This document shows positions 7,165-15,911 of a stretch of 34,749 nucleotides of DNA, in pieces. This DNA is from Bacteroidota bacterium (GTDB lineage: Bacteria; Bacteroidota; Bacteroidia; Chitinophagales; Chitinophagaceae). Every line of letters starts with the position of its first letter. Positions within the stretch are counted from its first letter, which is position 1. The stretch spans positions 1 through 34,749 of the forward strand of contig CANGIZ010000019.1 in NCBI GenBank assembly GCA_947454025.1. Direction: 5' to 3'. Position numbers and translations under genes: made by a program. The notes beneath the pieces are model-generated. The model was not told where the DNA came from. It made no database searches and saw only the letters and a list, made by a program, of their open reading frames with translations.

Positions 7165-8758
7165 GTGATAAAATTTCGTATTTATTTTTTGGCCTTTGAT
7201 CCTCTAACCATTTAAAGCCTTTTGCTTTTAAGTCGGTTTTAGGTGTTTGACCAATTGGGGTCATTCTGCCTAATAATTGATTGATGAATACAACTCTTGA
7301 TACTTCACTGTTTTCAAAATTGATTTCAATGATTTGTGCACTTGAGTGGTTCATGCCAATAAAATCTTTCTTGTCATCCAAAGCAAAATATATATTTTCT
7401 GCACTTCCTTTAGTTCGCATTTTAGTTAAACTTCCGTCTGTAAACCAAGCATTTAATCGATTGCCTTTTAACTGATTAAAATATTGAGTGGTATCAATTC
7501 TATTAATGGCGAATGCGTTTTCAAATACCAGTAATTGTTCTGGGTTTTTATTATTAAGAAACATATAAATCGTATCACCCGTAATTTGATTGCTATTAGA
7601 CCAAATAATGGGTTTATTCAATAATCGAATAGTGGAATCACTTAATGAATAAAATAAACTATCACATTTAGCTTGTAAAGAATCGGAATATATTTTCACA
7701 TGATGAAATGCTTCAAAATATTTATTCAAAGTAGTATCCGTAATTTTTCCAACACTATCTCTGGCTTTTGTTAATGGTCGTGTTAGGTCGGAAATCCTTC
7801 CTGAATACAAAGTATCAGCAGTAATATATAAAGTGTCCCTTTTTTGTTTTATTAAAAGCGTAGGCAACTCAGTGGCTAACAAAATATCTTTTTTTCGATT
7901 GGTTTTAATATTACCCGCCATTAAATCAAAACTCAAACTGTCCTTTGATTTATAAAAAGCATTGCCTCTAAATTCTCCAAGTCCTAAAGAATCATCAATG
8001 GCCATTTCGTCTGCTATAAATGTATAAGTGCTATCATCAATGGAGGAACGTTCGTATAAATATCCTTTTCGAGTGCCTGTATTGTAATTGCCATTTGTGG
8101 TTCTAATGATTCTAGAACCAGATATGATTTTTGTAGGGCTAATAAAATTGGCCAATTGTGAATAAGTGTTGTACTCTAAAGTGTCTGTTTTTATATAACT
8201 CTCTGGGTCTTTCAATTCTACTTTCTTTCTAAAAATCACATCCCTGGTAATACCATAATAATATCCTTCCGTGCTAGTTAATACCGTTTTGTTGCGCACC
8301 ATTTTACCGCCTTTTTTAAAGTTGCCAATTTTAACTGACACGTCATAATCCAAAGAGTCAGTTGTTAAAACTCCTTTGCCATCTGTTAGTTTTACGTGCT
8401 TTCTTAAAAATGCTTTCTTGGTATTGCCAATGTACTTTAAATAATCCGCGTAAGTATGCACACTATCGGCATCATTAATATGAATATGACCGAATCCTTC
8501 TAATGTATTTAATGTGCTATTTAAAATTAAACTATCTCCAAACAGAAGTGTTTTACCTTGTTTTATTTTAACATGACCAACAAGGATTAAAAAGTCCATG
8601 CTGTCCATTTTTTTAACATTGTAGGTTTCTGCAGATAAGAATTCAATCAACTTCGTATTACTATCAATAGGCGCATTGGTGCCGCCCAAAGGTGTTTGTG
8701 CCGACAAAGAATGCCAACTACAGAATAGGGTAATGAGGATATAGCCAAATTGCTTCAT
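7154..8758 (-). CDS. OstA-like (LptA/LptD N-domain type) periplasmic protein
   Basis: A 534-residue protein with a signal peptide (about 1-20, ending SLSAQ) and a long region of repeating short beta strands typical of the OstA/LptA jelly-roll fold (for example [20 protein letters not shown] and [16 protein letters not shown]). Bacteroidota carry such long OstA-like proteins in addition to LptD, and they are presumed to form part of the periplasmic bridge that carries lipopolysaccharide to the outer membrane; that role is inferred from the fold. Its ATG overlaps the stop codon of the upstream MlaD-like gene by one base (TAATG), indicating translational coupling. The stop lies within the end of convergent prfB. 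Confidence 0.85.
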   Translation of the reverse strand: MKQFGYILITLFCSWHSLSAQTPLGGTNAPIDSNTKLIEFLSAETYNVKKMDSMDFLILVGHVKIKQGKTLLFGDSLILNSTLNTLEGFGHIHINDADSVHTYADYLKYIGNTKKAFLRKHVKLTDGKGVLTTDSLDYDVSVKIGNFKKGGKMVRNKTVLTSTEGYYYGITRDVIFRKKVELKDPESYIKTDTLEYNTYSQLANFISPTKIISGSRIIRTTNGNYNTGTRKGYLYERSSIDDSTYTFIADEMAIDDSLGLGEFRGNAFYKSKDSLSFDLMAGNIKTNRKKDILLATELPTLLIKQKRDTLYITADTLYSGRISDLTRPLTKARDSVGKITDTTLNKYFEAFHHVKIYSDSLQAKCDSLFYSLSDSTIRLLNKPIIWSNSNQITGDTIYMFLNNKNPEQLLVFENAFAINRIDTTQYFNQLKGNRLNAWFTDGSLTKMRTKGSAENIYFALDDKKDFIGMNHSSAQIIEINFENSEVSRVVFINQLLGRMTPIGQTPKTDLKAKGFKWLEDQRPKNKYEILSPKN

Positions 8759-9756
8759 TAGTTAACAGTATCTGCGATTGGCTTTACTAAAGGAGTACTT
8801 TTGTCTTTCTTTCCAAAAACAGTAATATTCACATATCTTTTTGGGTGCACTTTTACATCGTCTACTAAGGTGTTAATGCTTTTAATGGTGCCTTGTAATT
8901 GCTGGTAAATAGCTGGGTCATTTAATAATTTTGCGGCCGTGCCGTCACCAGAATTTAATTTATGTAAGGTAGTTGTGAGTTCGCTTACAGCAGCTTGTAA
9001 ACCTTGTATGGTTTTGTATAAATCAGCATCCTTAACTTGCTTACTAGCTGTATCTAAATTGCTAATAATATTATTGATCTTTTTATTATTCTCATTTAGG
9101 TTTTTAGTGAAGCTGTTTAAATTATCGGCAGTTTGTGCAATGGATCCGTTTTGTTTCTGCAACATACTTTCGATTGATTCCATTGATTTATTCAAGTTGT
9201 CAGTTGTAGCACTTAAATTTTTCAAAATGGTTTCAAAGTTAGCTTTGTTTTGTTCATTCAAAACAGTATTCAAATTGGATAATACTTGTTCTAAAGCAGT
9301 GATTGTTTTTTTGGTTTGTTCACCTAATGGCGACAATGTATTCATTAAATCACCCAATAAACTTGCTGCAGGAGCAGTCTTGATAGTGTCTTCGGATTTT
9401 AAATAATTCTTTGCATCACCTAATACTATACTAATACTATTTGTTCCTAATGGGTTGTCTTGAATAGTTGCAACCGAATTATTTGGAATCTTATAAGGTT
9501 CATTTAGTTTAATAGAAACTATGATTTGAGAAAGATCTGCAGATTTATTTTCAATGTCAAAAACGGTACCCACTTGAAATCCATTTACAAAAACCGGATT
9601 GGAAACAATCAGTCCTTTTGTGTCGGTATATTTTGCATATATAAAATTGCCCGACTTGAAAAAAGTCTTGCCTCTTAAAAAGTTAAAACCTAAAATAATT
9701 AAAGTGATTGCAATGATTGTTAAAGCGCCCACTTTGGTTTCGTTAGATACCTTCAT
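8758..9756 (-). CDS. MlaD family (MCE domain) lipid-transport protein
   Basis: A 332-residue protein with a single N-terminal transmembrane anchor (about residues 10-26, VGALTIIAITLIILGFNFLRG), an MCE domain (about 38-115) and a long heptad-rich C-terminal region (about 135-290) consistent with a coiled-coil tube or hairpin. MCE proteins form hexameric channels that move phospholipids between inner and outer membranes with an MlaE/MlaF ABC transporter; the ABC partners are not in this window. Sitting between the murein amidase and OstA-like genes, and divergent from lptD, it belongs to an envelope-assembly cluster. It is coupled to the OstA-like gene by a TAATG overlap and has its own candidate -7 box upstream. 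Confidence 0.92.
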   Translation of the reverse strand: MKVSNETKVGALTIIAITLIILGFNFLRGKTFFKSGNFIYAKYTDTKGLIVSNPVFVNGFQVGTVFDIENKSADLSQIIVSIKLNEPYKIPNNSVATIQDNPLGTNSISIVLGDAKNYLKSEDTIKTAPAASLLGDLMNTLSPLGEQTKKTITALEQVLSNLNTVLNEQNKANFETILKNLSATTDNLNKSMESIESMLQKQNGSIAQTADNLNSFTKNLNENNKKINNIISNLDTASKQVKDADLYKTIQGLQAAVSELTTTLHKLNSGDGTAAKLLNDPAIYQQLQGTIKSINTLVDDVKVHPKRYVNITVFGKKDKSTPLVKPIADTVN

Positions 9757-9777
9757 CTTGATTGATTGTTGCTACCA

Positions 9778-9785
9778 CAAATTTA
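9778..9785 (-). promoter_or_regulatory. -7 box upstream of the MlaD-like gene
   Basis: The minus strand reads TAAATTTG, a full TAnnTTTG match, in the 43-base gap between the amidase and MlaD-like genes. It implies a start near 9773 and a leader of about 17 nt. The MlaD-OstA pair may thus be transcribed independently of the amidase gene. No clear -33 box was found. Confidence 0.45.
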
Positions 9786-9799
9786 CCTAAAATTATTGG

Positions 9800-10735
9800 C
9801 TAATTTGCGTTGGTCTTTTTTTGGTTCTCCAATGAGTTTTTATAGCGAATGAGTGATTTTGTAATCACTTCACATATCTGATCCTGACCTTCGTCGCTAT
9901 TTAGGTAATCCTCGTCCTCTGGGTTAGATATAAAGCCAGTTTCCACTAACACGGCTGGCATTTGAACTGCTGCCAATACCCAGATTCCTTTTTGTCTTTG
10001 TTTGGCTTCGCGGCTTAATCTGCCTGCATTTTTAAATTCCTCTTCAATAGTGAGTGCTAAACTAGCGGCTCTTTGAAAATATTGTTGTGTTAATAAACTC
10101 GTCATCATGGCTCTAGTTGGATCAGCTGCATTCAATTCATTAATTTGTCTTTCTGAAACGGAGTCCAACTTTTCCACCACATCATCCACTGCATCATTGG
10201 CCATTTCTTTTCGTTGATCCGACTTTGCTACATTGTAAATAAATGTTTCTGTACCCCTTGCAGTGCTTGGTGTGTAGGTAACTTTATATAAGGGCACTTC
10301 CACCGTTACTTTACGTTTTTTCCCATTCTTTTTTACATAATGGGTTTTTGTGGTATGTCCAATTACTTCTCTGTTTCGGCTTGGATCGGCCGAATTCGTA
10401 TGAATACAAATAAATAAGTCTCCTTTGGCAGCGTTGGCTATTTTGGCCTTTTCTACAACCGAATTATAGATATCTGTTGTTCTTGTTAATACCACTTCCA
10501 CATCAGGTATCGATTCTTTAATATAGTCGGCTAATTTTAAAGAAATAGCCAAGGAAACGGCTGCTTCGGTCGAAAATCGGCCATTGGCACCTGGATCTGT
10601 ACCACCATGACCGGGGTCAATTACGATACGTTTTAAAGTTTTTGAAGGTGCTTGGGCACTCAGATGATTGGTTGTTGCCAAAAAACAGGCAAATATGCCT
10701 AAAGTAATTGCTAAAATCAGTCTATTTTGCTTCAT
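9800..10735 (-). CDS. N-acetylmuramoyl-L-alanine amidase (Amidase_3, AmiC-like)
   Basis: A zinc amidase of 311 residues that cleaves the bond between N-acetylmuramic acid and the stem peptide, acting in the periplasm on septal murein. A signal peptide (about 1-28, ending LSAQA) precedes the Amidase_3 domain. The zinc ligands are visible as His43 (DPGHGGTDPGA), Glu57 (STEAAVSLA) and His112 (CIHTN), and the catalytic glutamate as Glu265 (LVETGFISN). About 35 lysine-rich residues around 128-163 form an insertion that may act as a regulatory or binding loop, as such amidases often have an autoinhibitory segment there; this is inference. No SPOR, LysM or AMIN domain is attached. It is divergent from lptD. 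Confidence 0.93.
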   Translation of the reverse strand: MKQNRLILAITLGIFACFLATTNHLSAQAPSKTLKRIVIDPGHGGTDPGANGRFSTEAAVSLAISLKLADYIKESIPDVEVVLTRTTDIYNSVVEKAKIANAAKGDLFICIHTNSADPSRNREVIGHTTKTHYVKKNGKKRKVTVEVPLYKVTYTPSTARGTETFIYNVAKSDQRKEMANDAVDDVVEKLDSVSERQINELNAADPTRAMMTSLLTQQYFQRAASLALTIEEEFKNAGRLSREAKQRQKGIWVLAAVQMPAVLVETGFISNPEDEDYLNSDEGQDQICEVITKSLIRYKNSLENQKKTNAN

Positions 10736-10762
10736 AATCAGTTCCTTAATGCTGTTTTAGTT

Positions 10763-10770
10763 TATTTTTG
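10763..10770 (+). promoter_or_regulatory. -7 box for lptD
   Basis: TATTTTTG is a full match to TAnnTTTG in the short divergent region between the amidase and lptD genes. It ends 5 nt before the GTG at 10776, so the transcript begins about at that GTG. Confidence 0.5.
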
Positions 10771-10775
10771 CAGCA

Positions 10776-13460
10776 GTGATACATCTAGGATACAAATTTA
10801 ACGTAAAATACAAGCCCTGTATTGTAAAAATGGTGATTTTACTATTATTAACAATAGTTTTATCCCCGTCTTTATTAAAAGCACAGTCTGCTAAAGCCCA
10901 AAAGGCTAAACTTACTTCCAAAACGCTGGTAGTTAAAGATACCACGACTCATTTAATAGGCAGTGCACATGGAATCGATTCAATCAAATCGGTAAAGCCA
11001 TTACGTATGTCCAAGGATAGCTTAGACGCTGCTGTGGATTATAACGCCGCAGATTCGGGGGTGATGATCATGAAAACAAAAGAGTTTTTCTTGTATGGTA
11101 ACGCTAGAACCGTTTACAAGAGTTCGCAACTGGAAGCAGCTAATATTATTTATGATCAACAAAGTCAAAATATTAAGGCATTTGGTGCTAAGGATACTTC
11201 GGGTAATCCCATGAGTAATCCTAAATTTAAGGAAGGTCAAATGGTGTCGGTGAATGATTCAATTTCCTTTAACATGAAAAGTGGAAAAGGACTTACAAAA
11301 AACACCAATTTTCAGCAAGGCGAAATTTATGTGAATGCCAATACCATGAAAAAAGTGAGTAAAGACGAGGCTTTTGCATGGAAAGCAAAATTTACCACCT
11401 GTAATTTAGATGAGCCTCACTTTGCTTTTGTGACCAATAAACTAAAAATTGTAACAGATAAAATTGGTGTGTCTGGCCCTATACATCCTGAATTTGAAGG
11501 TGTACCCATTCCGATCGAAATGCCATTTGCCATTTTCCCATTAACAAGAGGACGTCATTCTGGCTTAATGGCGCCTGCTTTTACTTCGAGTGAAGATTTT
11601 GGTTTGGGATTAGAAGGGCTTGGTTATTATAAGATATTAAGTGAAAATTTTGACGCTACTGTACGATCTAATATTTATTCTTATGGCGGCTGGAGTACGA
11701 ACATTAATACAAAATACATTCAACGTTATAAGTACTTGGGTAATTTTAATTTGACGCTTCAAAATACTCGGATATTGAATCGTAACACAGCCATTGCCGA
11801 TGAATTTACAGGAGGCCAAACCTTTATGTTAAACTGGAGTCATCAAATGGATAACCGCGCTTTGCCTGGAACCAATTTTTCGGCCAATGTGAATTTTGGT
11901 AGTTCAAAGTTCAATTCTTACTTATTGAATAACCCGTATCAAAACTACCAAAACCGTTTGAGCTCTTCCATATCCTATGCAAAGTCTTGGAATAATTTAT
12001 ATAACTTATCCATCAACTTAAACCATAGTCAAAACACCAATTTAAGAACGGTAAGTTTGAGCTTGCCTACTATTAACTTTAATGCATTAACTATTTATCC
12101 ATTTCAAAAAAAGGATCAAATAGGCGGTGGAAAATGGTATGAAAAAATTGGTATTGGATACAATGGATCTTTCCAAAACCAAGTTAGCTTTTATGACTCT
12201 GCGATTAATTTAAATAAGTTATTGGATACCATGCAATGGGGCGCCACTCATAGTATTCCCATTTCATTGTCCTTGCCTTCCTTAGGGCCCATTACAGTTA
12301 CACCTTCTATTGGCTTAGAAGATAAATGGTTTGGACAACAAAATACTTTAAGTTGGAATTCAAAATTAAATAGGGTAGATACCACCATTACAAGAGGCTT
12401 TTATAATGCTGCCCATGTTACATTTGGAGTGGGTACTGCAAGCAGAATTTTTGGCACCTATAAAGTGAATAGTGAAAACATTGTTGCTATACGTCACGAA
12501 ATAAGACCTTCAGTGAGCTTTAATTATACGCCCGACTTAGCCTCGGGTTACCATTACACTGCACAGGTAGATGCTACAGGAAGACGTTATAGAATGTCCA
12601 AATATGATGGCATTGGTTTAGGTGGGGGTTACTCCGAAGGCACTTTTGGTGGTCTTGGTTTTGGAGTAGATAACTTATTGGAGATGAAAGTAAGAGACAA
12701 AGGAGATACTACCGAAACTTCTTTTAAGAAAGTAAAACTATTAGAAGGCTTTGGATTTACTTCAAATTATAATTTTTTAGCAGATAGTTTTGCTTTAGGT
12801 AATTTTAGTTTTTATGCCCGCACTTTATTGTTCAACAAAGTGAACATAAGTTCTAGCGTATCAATGGATCCTTATGCAACGGATAAGCAAGGGTTTCGTG
12901 TGAATAAATTAGACATTGATCCTGCTAAATTAAAATTTGGTAATATAACTAATGGTGGTGTTTCCTTCTCAACTTCATTTAAAAGCAAGTCAACTAATGA
13001 GGCCGAATCTAAAAAGAAAGAAATTCCTTTGGATCCATTCATGACACCCGATGAGCAACAAAGACAATTGCAATATGTAAAAGCCAACCCTGCCGAATTT
13101 ACCGACTTTAACATCCCTTGGTCATTAACAGTAGGTTATTCATTTAATTTTAGTCGCATATTAAAGCCAGATTTTTCAGGCTATAAAATTCAAACATATT
13201 CTTCTTTAAACTTTAATGGAGATTTTAGTTTAACACCTAAATGGAAAATAGGAGGCACTGGATATATTGATGTTGCAAAGCTTAGTATTCAGCAATTGAG
13301 TATGTTTATTACACGTGAAATGCATTGCTGGCAGTTGGCTATAAACGTTACTCCAATTGGATTATACAAATCTTTCAGTATAACGGTAAATCCAAAATCT
13401 GGTATTTTAAGAGATTTAAAAATTAACCGAAGCAGAACATTCTCTTCCACTTCATATTAA
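10776..13460 (+). CDS. lptD: LPS-assembly outer-membrane protein LptD (Bacteroidota type)
   Basis: An 894-residue protein with an N-terminal signal region, an OstA-like jelly-roll section (about 75-230) and a large C-terminal beta barrel (about 250-894) rich in aromatic, alternating strands. The passage with PIPIEMPFAIFPLTRGRHSGLM is a family hallmark, marking entry into the barrel. LptD inserts lipopolysaccharide into the outer leaflet with the lipoprotein LptE. Start choice: GTG 10776 gives a signal peptide with a lysine-rich n-region (MIHLGYKFNVKYKPCIVK), while ATG 10830 gives one lacking any positive charge before the hydrophobic core, so the GTG is kept, with some doubt because it may be leaderless. 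The stop is 3 bases from that of convergent plsC. Confidence 0.88.
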   Translation: MIHLGYKFNVKYKPCIVKMVILLLLTIVLSPSLLKAQSAKAQKAKLTSKTLVVKDTTTHLIGSAHGIDSIKSVKPLRMSKDSLDAAVDYNAADSGVMIMKTKEFFLYGNARTVYKSSQLEAANIIYDQQSQNIKAFGAKDTSGNPMSNPKFKEGQMVSVNDSISFNMKSGKGLTKNTNFQQGEIYVNANTMKKVSKDEAFAWKAKFTTCNLDEPHFAFVTNKLKIVTDKIGVSGPIHPEFEGVPIPIEMPFAIFPLTRGRHSGLMAPAFTSSEDFGLGLEGLGYYKILSENFDATVRSNIYSYGGWSTNINTKYIQRYKYLGNFNLTLQNTRILNRNTAIADEFTGGQTFMLNWSHQMDNRALPGTNFSANVNFGSSKFNSYLLNNPYQNYQNRLSSSISYAKSWNNLYNLSINLNHSQNTNLRTVSLSLPTINFNALTIYPFQKKDQIGGGKWYEKIGIGYNGSFQNQVSFYDSAINLNKLLDTMQWGATHSIPISLSLPSLGPITVTPSIGLEDKWFGQQNTLSWNSKLNRVDTTITRGFYNAAHVTFGVGTASRIFGTYKVNSENIVAIRHEIRPSVSFNYTPDLASGYHYTAQVDATGRRYRMSKYDGIGLGGGYSEGTFGGLGFGVDNLLEMKVRDKGDTTETSFKKVKLLEGFGFTSNYNFLADSFALGNFSFYARTLLFNKVNISSSVSMDPYATDKQGFRVNKLDIDPAKLKFGNITNGGVSFSTSFKSKSTNEAESKKKEIPLDPFMTPDEQQRQLQYVKANPAEFTDFNIPWSLTVGYSFNFSRILKPDFSGYKIQTYSSLNFNGDFSLTPKWKIGGTGYIDVAKLSIQQLSMFITREMHCWQLAINVTPIGLYKSFSITVNPKSGILRDLKINRSRTFSSTSY

Positions 13461-13463
13461 TAG

Positions 13464-14201
13464 TTATTTGTTGTGGGCTAAATAATAAGCAGCCATAACT
13501 TCATATGCTTTTTGCTTTAAAGCTTCACTGGTTTGCCCTTGCGGATAAATGGCCGGCAGAATATGCATTTCAATTTTGCCAGGTGTAAAATACAAAACGG
13601 GTTTAGCTGGCAAAATGCGTTTGGTATTTAATAATACTACTGGAATGATGGGCTTTTGTGTATCCACGGCTAATTTGAAAGCGCCGTCGTAAAAAGATTT
13701 TAATGGGGCAGTGGTAATATTTCGAGTGCCTTCGGGATAAATAAGCATATCTAAATCATGCGTTAAAACATGTTTCATTTTTTCAAAACTTTCTTGTCGG
13801 CTTTTATTGTCTTTTCTGTCTACTAACACAGTGCCAAAAGAATAGATCCAACCGAACAAAGGAATAGATGCGAAGGATTTTTTAGCAATGGTTTTATTAG
13901 CTCTAGGAAGGAAAGGGAAGCTAACAGGGATGTCTATTAAACTATTGTGGTTACAAATTACAATTGCATTTTCCATCCCATCAAATACTTCCTTGCCGGT
14001 TACTTTAAATGTACATCCGGAAAGTAATAAAAATAAACTCATCCAAATTCTTGAAACCTGTCTGTGCCATCTTGTTTTATATGGCTCTGGCAATAAAAAG
14101 CAAACTAAATAAAACCATAAAAAAATAAACATGGTTGAGGCAAAAACTAATAAAGCCCATATGCCTAATATTCTTGCAATAATGTTTTTTAAAATCTTCA
14201 T
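13464..14201 (-). CDS. plsC: 1-acyl-sn-glycerol-3-phosphate acyltransferase (PlsC family)
   Basis: A 245-residue membrane-associated acyltransferase that adds the second acyl chain to lysophosphatidic acid to make phosphatidic acid. A hydrophobic N-terminal helix (about 10-37) is followed by the PlsC domain with catalytic NHNSLID (His85, Asp90), the glycerol-phosphate-binding block near 126-131 (VLVDRK) and YPEGTR (155-160). It is the last gene of the operon with the isoprenoid synthase-like gene and ung (20-base gap from ung). It could act on another lysophospholipid or on an ornithine-lipid precursor, since the family is broad, but a phospholipid role is the default. Confidence 0.9.
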   Translation of the reverse strand: MKILKNIIARILGIWALLVFASTMFIFLWFYLVCFLLPEPYKTRWHRQVSRIWMSLFLLLSGCTFKVTGKEVFDGMENAIVICNHNSLIDIPVSFPFLPRANKTIAKKSFASIPLFGWIYSFGTVLVDRKDNKSRQESFEKMKHVLTHDLDMLIYPEGTRNITTAPLKSFYDGAFKLAVDTQKPIIPVVLLNTKRILPAKPVLYFTPGKIEMHILPAIYPQGQTSEALKQKAYEVMAAYYLAHNK

Positions 14202-14221
14202 AATTTAAGCTTGTTGCTGCA

Positions 14222-14893
14222 CTATGGCATCCAGTCAATGGGTGTTTTATGATGTGCTGTTAAATATAAGTTGGTATCACTAAAATGCTTGCATCCAAAA
14301 AATCCATTATGCGCACTTAAGGGTGATGGATGTGCCGCTTTTAAAATTTTATGTTTGGTAGCATCAATTAATACCTGCTTTTGTTGTGCAAAGTTACCCC
14401 ATAATAAAAATACAACATTGCTTTTTTCATTTGAAATAACTTGAATCACATCATTGGTAAAATCCATCCAACCAATCTTACTATGACTAGCAGGTTCGTT
14501 TTCTCTTACTGTCATAACTGCATTTAAAAGTAAAACTCCTTGAGTAGCCCATTTAGTAAGGTTGCCTGTGGTAGGAATGGGCATTCCAATATCCTTGTTT
14601 AATTCTTTGTAAATATTAACAAGCGATGGCGGAATTTTAACACCATCTGGTACCGAAAAGCTTAGTCCCATTGCTTGGCCTGGGTTATGATAAGGGTCTT
14701 GACCTAAAATTACTACTTTCAGATCATCGAATGGAGTTTGATTGAATGCGTTAAAAATAAAAGCGCCTTTTGGATAAATCGTTCTATTTAATGCTCGCTC
14801 AGTTTTTAAATGCGCTGTAATTTGTGAAAAGTAGGGTTTTTCAAATAATGGAGCCAACATTTTTTTCCAGCTTGCTTCAATTTTTACATCCAT
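14222..14893 (-). CDS. ung: Uracil-DNA glycosylase, family 1
   Basis: A 223-residue base-excision repair enzyme that removes uracil from DNA. The catalytic water-activating motif GQDPYH (64-69, Asp66) and the minor-groove intercalation loop HPSPLSAHNG (188-197) with catalytic His188 are intact, as are LLLNAVMTVR (121-130) and LLWGNFAQ (163-170). Length is typical of family 1. The start overlaps the end of the upstream isoprenoid synthase-like gene by 10 bases, so the two are co-transcribed and probably translationally coupled. The functional link between these neighbours is not obvious. Confidence 0.97.
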   Translation of the reverse strand: MDVKIEASWKKMLAPLFEKPYFSQITAHLKTERALNRTIYPKGAFIFNAFNQTPFDDLKVVILGQDPYHNPGQAMGLSFSVPDGVKIPPSLVNIYKELNKDIGMPIPTTGNLTKWATQGVLLLNAVMTVRENEPASHSKIGWMDFTNDVIQVISNEKSNVVFLLWGNFAQQKQVLIDATKHKILKAAHPSPLSAHNGFFGCKHFSDTNLYLTAHHKTPIDWMP

Positions 14894-15876
14894 GATTTTC
14901 CAATTTTATAGGCATGTAAAATTAGTCGAAATATATTTAAAGGCTTTTCCATATCAATGATCAATGCTTTGCGTGGAATACTTTTAAAATCAGGTAATAC
15001 ATTTCCTGCGTCTTGGATTTTACTTAATTGATTTATAGCAATAAAGCCGAATGCAGGAATAATAGCTAGTGAAATAGCAAATTGCTTTTTTCTTTTTTGC
15101 GAAACAGGTAACTGGTGAATATTATCTCTTAGTATTTGTATTTGATTATTATAGGTATCAATGATAGATTCCATATTATTTGTTGAGTTGGCAAATGTGT
15201 GAATGCCTTCCTGAGTGTCTTTATAAGTGTCAAATAAATCGTTGGTCATTTGAATCAGCCCGCCAATACTATACCAACAATCATCTATTTGCTTATAAAT
15301 AGGATCTTTTAAATAATGTCTACACATTAATAAACTGTATCCTCCTTTTCTTAATGTGATATCTATTATTTTTTCTTTGGAAATAGCTTCATCGAATTGT
15401 AAGGCAGAATCTTTTTGTGCTTGGTGAATATTTTCAATCACTTGCCAATATGCGGCTTTATCTGGTACTCGATTTAATAATTCCAAATGTATTGCCACTA
15501 AAACGCGCTCATTAAAATTTACGGGACGCGCATTTTCAGGATGATAAAAAAGTTCGTTTAAAGTAGCTTCCTCCATTTTATGAGCATCAATCAACTCGTC
15601 ATACAAAGCAGTCATTAAAAAATAGAGGATATTGTTTTCCTCTTCCATTTTATTATTAGTTCTTCCAAATAAAGCCGAGAAAGTGTTGGCCACCAAATGC
15701 AACTGTATGCTTTGATATTTAGCTACTTTTTCAAATAGGTGTTTTTCAAAAGCGCCATGGTATTGCTGCTCCAATTTTTTTAAGTAGGATTTTCCCCATT
15801 TTTCTGTGGGTTTAAGTTGAGTTAATGCCCTTAGGATTAACTGACATATATAACTTAAAAAATACATTGGGTACAT
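14884..15876 (-). CDS. Class I isoprenoid synthase-like protein of unknown product
   Basis: A 330-residue, mostly alpha-helical protein. It carries an acidic motif YDELID (Asp93, Glu94, Asp97) in a helix after about 90 residues, and a second motif NDLFDTYKD (Asn212, Asp213, Asp216, Lys219, Asp220) about 120 residues later. This spacing and pattern resemble the DDxxD and NSE/DTE metal-binding motifs of class I terpene synthases and all-alpha prenyltransferases; the second motif is close to the ND..(S/D)..KE type. Family recognition comes from these motifs only. Substrate and product are unknown; it might cyclise or transfer a prenyl group, or have lost activity. The next Met (residue 4) is an alternative start. 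It heads the operon with ung and plsC. Confidence 0.6.
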   Translation of the reverse strand: MYPMYFLSYICQLILRALTQLKPTEKWGKSYLKKLEQQYHGAFEKHLFEKVAKYQSIQLHLVANTFSALFGRTNNKMEEENNILYFLMTALYDELIDAHKMEEATLNELFYHPENARPVNFNERVLVAIHLELLNRVPDKAAYWQVIENIHQAQKDSALQFDEAISKEKIIDITLRKGGYSLLMCRHYLKDPIYKQIDDCWYSIGGLIQMTNDLFDTYKDTQEGIHTFANSTNNMESIIDTYNNQIQILRDNIHQLPVSQKRKKQFAISLAIIPAFGFIAINQLSKIQDAGNVLPDFKSIPRKALIIDMEKPLNIFRLILHAYKIGKSWM

Positions 15877-15900
15877 ATGGCTAAATTAAATCATTTTGTA

Positions 15901-15908
15901 TACATTTC
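15901..15908 (+). promoter_or_regulatory. Candidate -7 box for the quinoprotein-like gene
   Basis: TACATTTC matches TAnnTTTG except for the last base and ends 3 nt before the ATG at 15912, again implying a leaderless or nearly leaderless mRNA. Confidence 0.35.
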
Positions 15909-15911
15909 AGT

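Noticed and set aside
8939..9406. 155-residue plus-strand frame
   Set aside because: It is antisense to the coiled-coil part of the MlaD-like gene and has Cys/Phe/Leu-rich low-complexity composition expected from the reverse of a biased gene.
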